Source: a virus
IMG/VR virus record: IMGVR_UViG_3300028563_000014
Coordinates: 1-64,000 of that record
Length of the DNA stretch: 64,000 bases
Reading direction: 5' to 3' (one strand)
Part shown: positions 21,119-29,799 of the stretch, piece by piece
Layout of the letters: each line of letters opens with the position of its first letter
How positions within the stretch are numbered: the stretch's first letter is position 1
Translations under genes and position numbers: made by a program
Notes under the pieces: generated by a model
What the model saw: only the letters and a program-made list of their open reading frames with translations
Database searches by the model: none
Told to the model about the DNA's origin: nothing

Positions 21119-23620
21119 GATCACGTCTACATCCAGCAGCAGCAGCAGCTGGAACTGCACGCCCTTCGGGCGCTCGATCACCGGGTTCACCTCGACGTCC
21201 ACCCAAGCCGTCCCGTCCCAGATCGCTGGCGGCCGCCGCCACCCGGACCGCAGCAGCACCATGTCGCCCAGGAACGACGCGGGCGGGGGAGGCGGGGGCG
21301 ATACCCCGGCTCCTACGTCCGCCGCGCCAGCGCGACGCCAGGCCGCCCCGAAGGGCGCTCGGATCAGCTCCCCGTCCGGCGGCGGCAGCGCCAGGCCGGC
21401 GGCGGAGACCACCCACCCCACGGCGTCGTAGCGCCCGGAGGCGCGCGCGGCGGCGCGGGCCCGCGCGATCTCTTCCGGCAGCGGAGGGCGCCCGCCGGCC
21501 AGGGAGGCGTCCTCGACCAGCTGGATCACTCGCGGCGGCGCGCGGCGCACCGGCGCCTGCCACGCCTCGTCAGGAAGCGGCGGGTGCGTCGCCCCTGCCC
21601 CCACCACCAGCTCCTCGGTCCGCGCGACCACGCGGCCCGACTGGCGCCGGACCTGCGCCTGCTCGGAGAGCGTCCCCAGCGGGGAGACCGGCGGCGGGGC
21701 GAACGGCTCGCGCTCCGGACGACCACGGGGAACGGGCGGGCGGATCGGCTGCTCGTCGTACCAGGGAGACATCTGCGCCACCACCGGAGGCGCTGCCCAC
21801 GGCTCGCGCTCCGGGCGTCCGCGGGGCACCGTGGTCCGCGGCGCAGTCTCCCAGAACCACGTAGCCGTGAACGCGGGCGGGACGAACACCGACGAATTCC
21901 AGGAATCCGGGACCAGCAGCGCCGCCCAGGCGCGTCGCGCGGGCGGCCGGGGCTCCGTCACCGCGTAGTGCGGCAAGAGGGACGCCAGCGGCGGCGCGGC
22001 GAACGGCTGGTCGACCTGTCGCCGTGAAATGACCAGCGGCGCGCGTAGCACCTGCTCCGGGAGAGCGGACGGTAGCTGAGTGGCGGCGGGCGCGCCGAGC
22101 GCCTCGCCTCCCGGTTGCGCGCGGGGGCGCGGGGGCGCGGGCCGAGCCGGCTGGTCGTTGAGGGCTCCTGGAGCAGGTGCGGCAGCGTCCGCTCCAGGAG
22201 CGCGGGCCCGGATCACAGCGGAGGGCCGAGCCATCACCGGGTCCTCGGCCCACGTCCCGAGCTGCGCGGACGGAGGCGCCGCGAACGGCTCGCGGTCCAA
22301 CCGGCCCCGCGGGATGGCCGGGTGCGGCGGGTTGTCCTCATACCAGGGCGCCAGTTGAGCGACCGGGGGGAGCGCCATCGGCTCCCTCTCCGGGCGCCCG
22401 CGCGGGACGTTGGTTGCGGCCGGCGTCTCCGCGTACCAGGGCGCCAGGGCCCCAACCGGCGGCGCAGCCCAGGCGTCTACCGGGGTGCCGCGCCAGACGC
22501 CCTGGCGCCGCGCCAGCAGCGGGTCTTCGAGCGCGGGGGGCAGGGAGAGCGACGTCGCCAGGGGCGCCGGGGCCCCCTCCTGCGCGACCCTGCGCACCTG
22601 GGGCGCGCGCGGCGGCAGGAACGGGGCATCGCCCAGCGCCGGCAGCGGCGCGCCCAGCGAGGCCTCTCCTGCGCGCTGGCGCGCAGCCACGCGACCCAGC
22701 GCGGCCGGGGACTCGAATCCAAAGCCGGGGACGACCGTCGACCCGGGCGGCAGCTCGAAGACGTGCAGCGGGACCCGAGTCGGGGCGCGCCACGGAGGAA
22801 CGGAGACGACGGGGGGGAGGGCCAAGATCGGAACAGGCAGGAGAGCGGAGACGACGTCGCTGGCTGAGAGCGCCAGGGCGAGCTCGCGCCGCCGTTGCGT
22901 CGCATGGAGCGCGCGCGCGGCCACGAGCAGCGCCGGATCCCTCTCCTCGAACCACGGCAGCAGACTGCCTGACGCGAACGGCGCCGTGCTCGCGATCCGA
23001 ACCGCCGTCGTGTGGCCTGCTAGCGTCCCCGTGTACGTTCCGGCCACGAGGTCCGTGACGGTGGTGTTGCTGTCCGGGGACTCGTCGAAATTCCAATAGG
23101 CGACCAGGCCCGAGGTGCTCGGGTTCATCGTCTGGTTCCAGTTCGCTGCGATCTGCCCGCTGGTGCGGGCGACGTTCCAGAGGCGCACCTCATCGAGCGT
23201 GATATCGGCCGTATTGCCGGCGCTTCCGGACCCTAAATTTGCGAACGCGAAGGTCCCGGAGAACGAATTCAGCGTCGTTGGCGTCCCAGCAACCCCATTG
23301 ATGTAATAGGAAAGCGTCGTTCCGCTGCGAACGATCGCGATGTGGTACCACGTGCTCGCGCTGATCGTCTCAGAGCCGACGATGTAGTTCGTTCCCGTCG
23401 ACCCGAGAAAGAACTGCAGGACGTCCGCGTAGAACTCGATCTCCTGGTAGGTGTTCGAAGGGCCGGCGAGAACGTAGTCCTGGTATCCGCCGCCGCCGCC
23501 GTGAGCTGTTCCTCTCTTGACGAAAAACTCGATCGTGAAATCGCCGGATATCGACGGCGTGGACCCGAGGGCTACGTACTGGCCCTCGGTGTAGTCGAGT
23601 GGGAGTGCCCGGTTCGACAT
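21110..23620 (-). CDS. LamG-domain protein with Pro-rich repeats (fibre-like)
   Basis: 836 aa. Residues about 1-215 form a concanavalin-like LamG domain (YVALGSTPSISGDFTIEFFV, STWYHIAIVRSGTTLSYYIN, DITLDEVRLWNVART). The rest is a Pro/Arg-rich region with a degenerate repeat of about 30 residues built on PWYEE, VPRGRPEREP and APPVA (copies near 390-450 and 600-670). A small C-terminal domain ends FQLLLLLDVDVIVT. Likely a virion fibre or surface-binding protein; LamG may bind glycans. Unlike the three upstream neighbours it has no signal peptide. Confidence 0.7.
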   Translation of the reverse strand: MSNRALPLDYTEGQYVALGSTPSISGDFTIEFFVKRGTAHGGGGGYQDYVLAGPSNTYQEIEFYADVLQFFLGSTGTNYIVGSETISASTWYHIAIVRSGTTLSYYINGVAGTPTTLNSFSGTFAFANLGSGSAGNTADITLDEVRLWNVARTSGQIAANWNQTMNPSTSGLVAYWNFDESPDSNTTVTDLVAGTYTGTLAGHTTAVRIASTAPFASGSLLPWFEERDPALLVAARALHATQRRRELALALSASDVVSALLPVPILALPPVVSVPPWRAPTRVPLHVFELPPGSTVVPGFGFESPAALGRVAARQRAGEASLGAPLPALGDAPFLPPRAPQVRRVAQEGAPAPLATSLSLPPALEDPLLARRQGVWRGTPVDAWAAPPVGALAPWYAETPAATNVPRGRPEREPMALPPVAQLAPWYEDNPPHPAIPRGRLDREPFAAPPSAQLGTWAEDPVMARPSAVIRARAPGADAAAPAPGALNDQPARPAPPRPRAQPGGEALGAPAATQLPSALPEQVLRAPLVISRRQVDQPFAAPPLASLLPHYAVTEPRPPARRAWAALLVPDSWNSSVFVPPAFTATWFWETAPRTTVPRGRPEREPWAAPPVVAQMSPWYDEQPIRPPVPRGRPEREPFAPPPVSPLGTLSEQAQVRRQSGRVVARTEELVVGAGATHPPLPDEAWQAPVRRAPPRVIQLVEDASLAGGRPPLPEEIARARAAARASGRYDAVGWVVSAAGLALPPPDGELIRAPFGAAWRRAGAADVGAGVSPPPPPPASFLGDMVLLRSGWRRPPAIWDGTAWVDVEVNPVIERPKGVQFQLLLLLDVDVIVT

Positions 23621-23626
23621 GGCTCC

Positions 23627-25414
23627 TCAGAAGCCCCCGTACAAGAACAGGCCCGCGCGCCCGACAGTGATCGTCGGTCCGCCGTTCAGCTGAGCCATCC
23701 CGAACCCAGCGCGCATGTAGTCGTTGATCGCCGCAGCCATCCACTGGGGATGAGGATTATTTCTGGAGACCGTCCGAATCGCGGCCAGGTACCCGGCAGC
23801 ATTCGTGAGCCCAATGCTGGCGGCGTAGCTGTCCAGGTTGCGGGACGGAGCAGGGAACGACGTCGTCGCTGTCGACGGTCCGGCCTCGCTGCTCGCGCCG
23901 AGCCAGTTCGATCCGCCGCTGCTATAGCCGTGGTACGTCGAACCGTCCGTCCAGAAGTGCGACGTCGAGAGAAGCGAGTAGGTGTTCCCCGTGAACGTGA
24001 ACGGCGTGAAGATCGCGCTGTCCACCTCGTAGGCCCCTTGGCCTTGGTCGGGGTCCTGGATGACGTTCGAGAAGATCTTGATGTTCGACCACGTCGGGCG
24101 CGCGGTGACGAGGATGCCCGTGTCGTGCATCCGATAGATCACGTTGTTGTCGATGTTCAGGTTCCCGCTGAACTGCGTGCTAGTGTCGTCGTCGATGGCG
24201 ATCGCGAAGGTCCCATTCGTGTAGCTGTAGTCGGTGAACAGGTTGTGCTCGATCACCGATCCGTTGTTGTTTTTCATCTCGATGCCCCACCCGAGGCTGC
24301 GCCCGGTGGGGTTGCTCTGGTTCGTCTGGCTCAGGACGTTCCACGTGATGCTGCTGTTCGTGATGCACCCTGTCCCGTCGCACGACGATCCGGGCGTGCC
24401 GTTCGCCATGCTGATGCCGACCTCGCCCTGGAAGAAGAAATTATTGTAGGCGACGGTGTTGTTCGTGACCGTGATGTCCGTTCGCCCGTACTGAACGAAT
24501 TTCAGACTCAGCGAGGATGACCTGCCAAAGATATTCCCACGAGCTGTTACGGCCGTGCTGTCCTCGATGTAGACGTGATGGTTGAAGACGTCGGCAGGTT
24601 GGCCGCCGGTCACGTTCCATGCGTTCATATCAAACCAGTTCTCTTCGAAGATGGTCCCAAATGTTCCCGTGCTCGCCGCCGCGATGTACGCCCCTTGCGC
24701 GTGGCCACCGCAGCTTGACGGGTTTCCGTTGTACTGGTCGGTGATGACGTTGCGGCGGATCACGATATCCGTCGGGTGGACGAGGCTGACGTAGGCGATA
24801 TTGATCCCGTCCTCGAAGAAGTGGAACCAGTTGTCCTCGATGAGGAGGTCTGACCCCGCGTCGAAGATCGTGATTCCATTCGTACACGGGGCGGCTCCTC
24901 CCGATCCCCCGCCGGCACCCGCATAGTTGCCGCTCGCCGGGTCCTTGGCCGCGTCATAGAAATCCAACCCGATGATGTAGACGTGGCTCAGCGTCCCCGA
25001 CCCGCCCCGGCTGATGAACGAGCCTACGCTGCTGCTGCTGCTCGTCTGCAGCCGCGGCCTCGTCGTGCTGCCGGTGGAATAGCTCGATATCACGATGGGC
25101 TCGTCTGAGCCGCGACCGTTGAAGTTCGTCGGAAGGCCGAGACCTTCATCCGTCCACGTATCTCCAGCCTTCAGGTACAGGTGGTCAGGCTTGCCGTTGC
25201 GGATGAGCGCCAGCGCGTTCGAGAGGTGGCGCTTCGGAAGCGACGGGCTCAGGCCGCTGTTGCTGTCGCTGCCGCTGGTGCTGACGTAGACGTCGACCGT
25301 GTCGGAAGAGTCGGCCACCAGCGTGTAGCCGTTGCCATCGCGCGTGACGTTGGCAGCCCACGCAGAACTGCTGAGTCCCACGATGGCAACGACGATAGCG
25401 GCGTGAAGCCTCAC
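23627..25414 (-). CDS. Right-handed beta-helix protein with signal peptide (tailspike-like)
   Basis: 595 aa starting GTG (GTGA overlap). Residues 1-20 (VRLHAAIVVAIVGLSSSAWA) are a clear Sec signal peptide. Residues about 30-500 form a pectate-lyase-like parallel beta-helix with regular Asn ladders (IEDNWFHFFEDGINI, VIRRNVITDQYNG, TVTNNTVAYNNFFF, LNIDNNVIYRM). Such helices are common in tailspikes that bind or cut polysaccharide. Export of a tailspike is unexpected, so it may instead be a secreted enzyme expressed from the phage. Confidence 0.75.
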   Translation of the reverse strand: MRLHAAIVVAIVGLSSSAWAANVTRDGNGYTLVADSSDTVDVYVSTSGSDSNSGLSPSLPKRHLSNALALIRNGKPDHLYLKAGDTWTDEGLGLPTNFNGRGSDEPIVISSYSTGSTTRPRLQTSSSSSVGSFISRGGSGTLSHVYIIGLDFYDAAKDPASGNYAGAGGGSGGAAPCTNGITIFDAGSDLLIEDNWFHFFEDGINIAYVSLVHPTDIVIRRNVITDQYNGNPSSCGGHAQGAYIAAASTGTFGTIFEENWFDMNAWNVTGGQPADVFNHHVYIEDSTAVTARGNIFGRSSSLSLKFVQYGRTDITVTNNTVAYNNFFFQGEVGISMANGTPGSSCDGTGCITNSSITWNVLSQTNQSNPTGRSLGWGIEMKNNNGSVIEHNLFTDYSYTNGTFAIAIDDDTSTQFSGNLNIDNNVIYRMHDTGILVTARPTWSNIKIFSNVIQDPDQGQGAYEVDSAIFTPFTFTGNTYSLLSTSHFWTDGSTYHGYSSGGSNWLGASSEAGPSTATTSFPAPSRNLDSYAASIGLTNAAGYLAAIRTVSRNNPHPQWMAAAINDYMRAGFGMAQLNGGPTITVGRAGLFLYGGF

Positions 25415-26340
25415 AGCGCGCACCCGACAACCAGACCGACGCCATGCCTCGCTTGCCACCACCCGGGGACACTCATGTCGATGACTTCGACCGGTCCCGG
25501 TGGGTGCAAACCGGCAAGCACACAAGGGGGAGTAGACCAGCCAAGTGCAAACATGAAAGCATCGTAGTTCGTCGTCCCTCCTCCGTTGGGGTCGGCGTCG
25601 TTATTCGCCAGGATCGCCGAATTGTGAGACGTCGCTTCAGTAGAGCCGAGCGGATTGGACGGGTCATAAAATGCCGCATAGGAAATGTAACTCGGCAATG
25701 TCAACGTGGCGTAGTTGCTGAATAACAGCGCGTTCGATGACCACGTGCTCGAAGTTGAGTCGACGGCTGACGCGGACGTCAACTCAGACGAAACCGTGGC
25801 GGTCAGCGCGCTTCCGTTGCGCCATGCCTTTATTCGAGACGCCGCCGCTTGCCCCGTGTCAACGGCTACCTGCAATCGATTGCGCCCCGCCGCCCATGGG
25901 AATGAGTAGTTCCCATTAGACGAGTAGACCTCCAGCGCCGTCCCGGTTCCCGAGACGAACACCAAGAAGACGTACGCGATATTCACGTTTCCTACCTCTG
26001 CGATGATGTCGAATGACGCCGGCGTGGTGTCATCGAATTCGCACTCGAAGTAGAGCTTCGTTGTGCCGCCGTATGCGGTCTGGAACTTCGTTCCGTTAAG
26101 CGCAGCTGACGTAGCCGTGGCAGCACCGGCAAAATTGTAATAACCACCCCCGCTGTTGCTGCCCCACGCTGAACTCCCGCCCGCAGTGATCGTTGCGGCG
26201 ACCGGTGAAGCAGCGGAGTCACCGATGGTGGTCCCGGTTCCTTCGTTGAATTTATAGAGCGCCAGCGGTGTCGTCGCCGCTGCAGGCGCGGACGCCAGGA
26301 GCATGACCAGCGCGAGTAGGAGTTTCTGCAGCCGGCGCAT
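25411..26340 (-). CDS. LamG-like protein with signal peptide
   Basis: 309 aa. MRRLQKLLLALVMLLASAPA is a typical signal peptide with cleavage near APAAA. The mature part is a concanavalin-like fold (LALYKFNEGTGTTIGDSAAS, TKLYFECEFDDTTPASFDII, NRLQVAVDTGQAAASRIKAW). It sits in a coupled three-gene unit (TGATG with the upstream gene, GTGA with the beta-helix gene). Probably a glycan-binding exported or virion protein. Confidence 0.7.
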   Translation of the reverse strand: MRRLQKLLLALVMLLASAPAAATTPLALYKFNEGTGTTIGDSAASPVAATITAGGSSAWGSNSGGGYYNFAGAATATSAALNGTKFQTAYGGTTKLYFECEFDDTTPASFDIIAEVGNVNIAYVFLVFVSGTGTALEVYSSNGNYSFPWAAGRNRLQVAVDTGQAAASRIKAWRNGSALTATVSSELTSASAVDSTSSTWSSNALLFSNYATLTLPSYISYAAFYDPSNPLGSTEATSHNSAILANNDADPNGGGTTNYDAFMFALGWSTPPCVLAGLHPPGPVEVIDMSVPGWWQARHGVGLVVGCAL

Positions 26341-28631
26341 CAGTTCCACCCCACCGCGCTCTGACCGTAGGATCCATAGTAAGTGCTGTTGTAGTAGACG
26401 AACGTCACCCAGAATTGGGCGTTGGCCGCGGTCGGGATCGACGGCGCCGTGCCCTGCCACTTCACACCAGCTGGCCACGCGGGCAGCGAGAACCCTCCGG
26501 TGCCGTTCTGCAGGATGAGCAAACGCAAAACCGCGACTTGTCCGCTACCCAGCGTCGGCGCTGTGAACGTCGGCGTGCCGGACATGCTTCCGGTTGCTGT
26601 TGCGACGTAGACGTTCCCCGTGGTCCAGTCGGCCAAGAGCGGGTTCGCGCCAGTGATATTGCTGGCTCCGGCCTTGTACGAAGCGTCCTGGATATTGGTG
26701 ATGTTGTTGCCGCCCATCGCGATGGGGCCGGACATCGTTCCGCCGGCGAGCGGCAGCGCCGAGCTGCTACCAGAGGCGACGGCCTGTCCGATGATCGTGG
26801 TCCCGTTGTAGGTGAAGTCGATGACGTCGCAGGCGTTGGGCGTCGGCGAGAGGACCGGCGCCGATCCGTCTCCCGCCCACACCAGCGTCGGCGACGTCGG
26901 CCAGGCCTGGTGTCGCGTTCCGGTCGCGTCCTGGCAGACCCAGGCCTCGAAGTGCTTGGCGCCGCCGATGGTCCAGGTCGGGGTCCCGGTAACGTCTCCG
27001 GTCAGGACCCAGAAATGGGTGTTGCAGGTGGTCGAGAAGTCGGCAAGGACGGGGGACGCGCCCGTCTTGTTGCCGTCATTGTGGTAGGTGGTCCCGCAGT
27101 CGATCGGGTTGTCGCCCAGGTTCAGCCGACCCGCCATGGTGGCGCCGGTCAACGTCGGGTTGAACGCGAAGCAAGCTGGGCCGGTCCCGGTCTCGTCTGT
27201 CAGACGCCCCGCCAGCGTCGAGGACGAGAACGTCGCCATGTCCGACATGGCCGCCGAGAACGCCAGTGCAGTCGCAGTCGTGTAGGCCACCACGCCAGCC
27301 GAGCTGATCCCGGTGGCGACCTGATTGGACCCCGCGGTGCTCGCGCGGACCGTGGTCCCGATGTTCCCGCTCGAGTCCTTGTCGTGGAACCGGTGGTCCG
27401 TCGAGTCCGCCCAGCTGGCGAGATTCCCCGAGCCGGGCGTCCCCGGCGCAGAGCTCTCGGCCGTCGTGGCGGCGATGCCCGCGCCACCACCGGCTGGGAC
27501 AGCCCACGCCCCATCAGCCCGCAGGAAGTTTGTAGTGCCGCCGCCGCTGGCCGGCGCCAGGCCCTTCAGGCTCGAGCTGAAGGCGTTCAGCGCCGCCGTC
27601 TGGGCGGAGGCGTCCACCAGTCCAGCCCAGGTCCGCCCGGCCGCCGAGCAGGTGTAGAGCGCGGCCGCGCCGGCACCGGTGAAATAGATGCACTTGTCGG
27701 CTGCCGTCGACAGGGCGGCGATCGCTGCCAGGTCGCTGTCGTACACCTGGACGTTCGTCCCCGGGACCAGCGATATGGCCGCCTGCGCTGCGGCGACGCT
27801 CGCTGCCGTTACCAGGCTCCGGCCGAGAGATGTGCTGTCAGTGATGGCCGTCGACCCGATCGCGATCGTCGAGCTCCCCGCCGCCGTCAGACGTCCATCG
27901 TTCCCGACCGTGTACGTGGCGACGTGCTGGCCATCGCCGTAGCCGCCAGGGCTGACGCCGGTGGGCGCCAAGCTCGGGTTCGGATAGTTATTGGCCAGCG
28001 ACCCACCAGCCGGCCCACTGGGAGGTCCGCCGCCCCCTCCGCCGCCCGCCCCGGTGCCCAGGTACTGGTCCACCAGAGAGATCAGGTCGTTCACCAGGCC
28101 GTTCCCCGGGGCGCCGAGCCACCCGTTACTGTTCCCTGGGAAGTTGGCCTCGTTCGGAGAGTTGCCGAGCTTTCCCGTGGACGGGTCCGGGTTCGGCGGC
28201 GGGTCGATCTGGGGCGCTAGCTGGACGAGCCCTCGGTTCGGCCCAGGGACCGAGAACCACCGGATGTCCGTCACGCCGGGGTTCCCGCTGCGGTGGGAGG
28301 AGATCCAGAGCTTCTCGCGCACGCGGTAGGTCCCGACGACGTCAGGCGTGAACGTCGCCAGGGGCGTGTTCGACGTCTCGCCGTACGCCAGGACGCCGGT
28401 GGCGATGGCGCTGCCGCCGGGCACCCAGAGCATCTCGATCTGCCAGGATCCGATCCCCGTGGTCGTCCCGTTGCCCACCGAGACCACAGTCCCGGTCACG
28501 CCCTTCATCGCGAAACCGGCGGAGCCGACCGTGGCCCCCTGCGTGAACTTGATGCGGGCCAGCTGCGCCCGGGAGGCGCGCGGAACCAAGAGGACAGCTG
28601 CCACCAGGACAGCGACTGCGAGGCGCTTCAT
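26340..28631 (-). CDS. Tail-fibre-like protein with signal peptide
   Basis: 763 aa. MKRLAVAVLVAAVLLVPRAS(RA) is a signal peptide with a likely cut after SRA. Beyond it are tail-fibre signatures: the glycine-rich linker and NNYPNPSLAP motif near residues 195-230, and LPLAGGTMSGPIAMGGNNIT near 630. The rest is repetitive Ala/Thr/Gly-rich fibre sequence. The ATG lies exactly 7 nt after TTGACG-N18-CATCCT and lacks a ribosome-binding site. First gene of the three-gene exported unit. Confidence 0.75.
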   Translation of the reverse strand: MKRLAVAVLVAAVLLVPRASRAQLARIKFTQGATVGSAGFAMKGVTGTVVSVGNGTTTGIGSWQIEMLWVPGGSAIATGVLAYGETSNTPLATFTPDVVGTYRVREKLWISSHRSGNPGVTDIRWFSVPGPNRGLVQLAPQIDPPPNPDPSTGKLGNSPNEANFPGNSNGWLGAPGNGLVNDLISLVDQYLGTGAGGGGGGGPPSGPAGGSLANNYPNPSLAPTGVSPGGYGDGQHVATYTVGNDGRLTAAGSSTIAIGSTAITDSTSLGRSLVTAASVAAAQAAISLVPGTNVQVYDSDLAAIAALSTAADKCIYFTGAGAAALYTCSAAGRTWAGLVDASAQTAALNAFSSSLKGLAPASGGGTTNFLRADGAWAVPAGGGAGIAATTAESSAPGTPGSGNLASWADSTDHRFHDKDSSGNIGTTVRASTAGSNQVATGISSAGVVAYTTATALAFSAAMSDMATFSSSTLAGRLTDETGTGPACFAFNPTLTGATMAGRLNLGDNPIDCGTTYHNDGNKTGASPVLADFSTTCNTHFWVLTGDVTGTPTWTIGGAKHFEAWVCQDATGTRHQAWPTSPTLVWAGDGSAPVLSPTPNACDVIDFTYNGTTIIGQAVASGSSSALPLAGGTMSGPIAMGGNNITNIQDASYKAGASNITGANPLLADWTTGNVYVATATGSMSGTPTFTAPTLGSGQVAVLRLLILQNGTGGFSLPAWPAGVKWQGTAPSIPTAANAQFWVTFVYYNSTYYGSYGQSAVGWN

Positions 28632-28638
28632 GCGTCCG

Positions 28639-28668
28639 AGGATGCGTCCCCGGCGCCTTGCGCGTCAA
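28639..28668 (-). promoter_or_regulatory. Late leaderless-type promoter of the exported fibre unit
   Basis: TTGACG (28668-28663), 18 nt, CATCCT (28644-28639), 7 nt, ATG at 28631. Confidence 0.75.
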
Positions 28669-28678
28669 TCTTCGAGGG

Positions 28679-29089
28679 TCAGCCAGCGCGGCGGCGCGGC
28701 GGACGGGACTGCGGCCCGGAGACCGGGATCGGTGACCTCGGGTCGCTCTGGTCGTGGTGGATCATTGGGAACACCGGAAGCGCCGGAGCCGGTGGAGCCG
28801 GCACATCGACGATCAGGACCTTCGCTTCGATCTCCACGATCTGCCACTCCGAGGACGAGAACTCTTCCGGGGACGGGTTCCAGCCGTGGATCGCCACTCC
28901 GGTGTCCGTCACCACCGAAAAAGCGTACTTCTCCCCCGGGCGCTTGACCAGCGCCAGCGCAGTCGGCCCCACGAACTCCGGCGCCTTCGTCGGCTTGTTG
29001 GCCACCCACGTTGCGTGGTTCGCGTATCTCCCGGCGTGCAGGGCTTGCAGGACCTGCTTCCAGGTCTGCCTGGTCTTGAGGACCCTCAT
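28679..29089 (-). CDS. DUF2829/Tad2-like protein
   Basis: 136 aa. Residues about 11-87 follow the DUF2829 pattern: LQALHAGRYANHATW at the start, a middle strand, then IHGWNPSPEEFSSSEWQIVE. The Thoeris anti-defence protein Tad2 belongs to this fold and sequesters the cyclic-ADP-ribose-type signal. The C-terminal 45 residues are Pro-rich and probably disordered. No ribosome-binding site is clear; TATAGT lies 8 nt upstream of the ATG without a matching -35. Confidence 0.55.
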   Translation of the reverse strand: MRVLKTRQTWKQVLQALHAGRYANHATWVANKPTKAPEFVGPTALALVKRPGEKYAFSVVTDTGVAIHGWNPSPEEFSSSEWQIVEIEAKVLIVDVPAPPAPALPVFPMIHHDQSDPRSPIPVSGPQSRPPRRRAG

Positions 29090-29109
29090 GGCAACCGACT
29101 ATACACCGC

Positions 29110-29799
29110 TCAGCGGTACAGCTCGTCCGACCCCAGGCAGCGCACGTCGAAGTCTGGCCCGGCCCAGGCGTTCGACGTCCTGCTCTCCAGTGTCATGTGC
29201 GGCGCAGCTAGAGATCGCTCGCCGACGTGCTGGTATAGGCCCGGGTAATGGACCCCGATCATCCATCCGCGTCGCTTCCCGATCGCCCGGATGCAGTCGT
29301 CAGATCCGCCGCCCTTCATGTTCTCCATCTCCGGACGCGCGTGCTCGAGCTCGCGCAGGGTGCGCAGCGGGATCTTCAGCGCCTGGCAGTAGCTGAAGAT
29401 CTGCGCGGGGACGCGCCAGATGCTCCGCGGGAACCACTCGTCCCCCCACGGAGCGTAGAGCATGACCAGGGCACAGTCGGACGGGACGACCAGCGAGCAG
29501 GCGCGCGCGGCCGCCCCGGGACTGCCGCGCGCGTCGTCTTCGAGGAACACCAGGTTCTCGCCTGCGCGCGCAGCCAGTTCGAGCGCGGCCCAGGTCGACC
29601 AACGGTTCTCACCAGGACGTGCCACCGCGGGCTTCGGCGCCAGGTGTATCTCCCAGCCATCGCGCACTGCCGCTGCCGGCGGCGCGTCCCCGTCTACCAC
29701 GACCACGCGCCGCTCCTCGCGAGGGGCTGAGTCGTCTACCCCGGAGATCGTGGCAGCCAAGTAATCCGGCCGCCGCGGGTCGGTCAGGACGGCGATCAA
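29110..29799 (-). CDS. Glycosyltransferase-like protein
   Basis: 229 aa, TTG start overlapping the previous stop as TTGA. The GT-A-like opening LIAVLTDPRRPDYLAATISG is followed by RRVVVVDGDAP, ENRWSTWAALELA and LVFLEDDARG, whose EDD (87-89) resembles the metal-binding DxD. Later GGGSDDCIRAIG and GVHYPGLYQHVG support a nucleotide-sugar-transferase fold. It may glycosylate phage fibres or host surface sugars to block reinfection. Confidence 0.6.
   Translation of the reverse strand: MIAVLTDPRRPDYLAATISGVDDSAPREERRVVVVDGDAPPAAAVRDGWEIHLAPKPAVARPGENRWSTWAALELAARAGENLVFLEDDARGSPGAAARACSLVVPSDCALVMLYAPWGDEWFPRSIWRVPAQIFSYCQALKIPLRTLRELEHARPEMENMKGGGSDDCIRAIGKRRGWMIGVHYPGLYQHVGERSLAAPHMTLESRTSNAWAGPDFDVRCLGSDELYR

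Noticed and set aside
29098-29103. TATAGT 8 nt before the DUF2829-like ATG as a full promoter
   Set aside because: A good -10, but no -35 within one mismatch of TTGAC at 17-19 nt. Mentioned only as a candidate in the gene entry.
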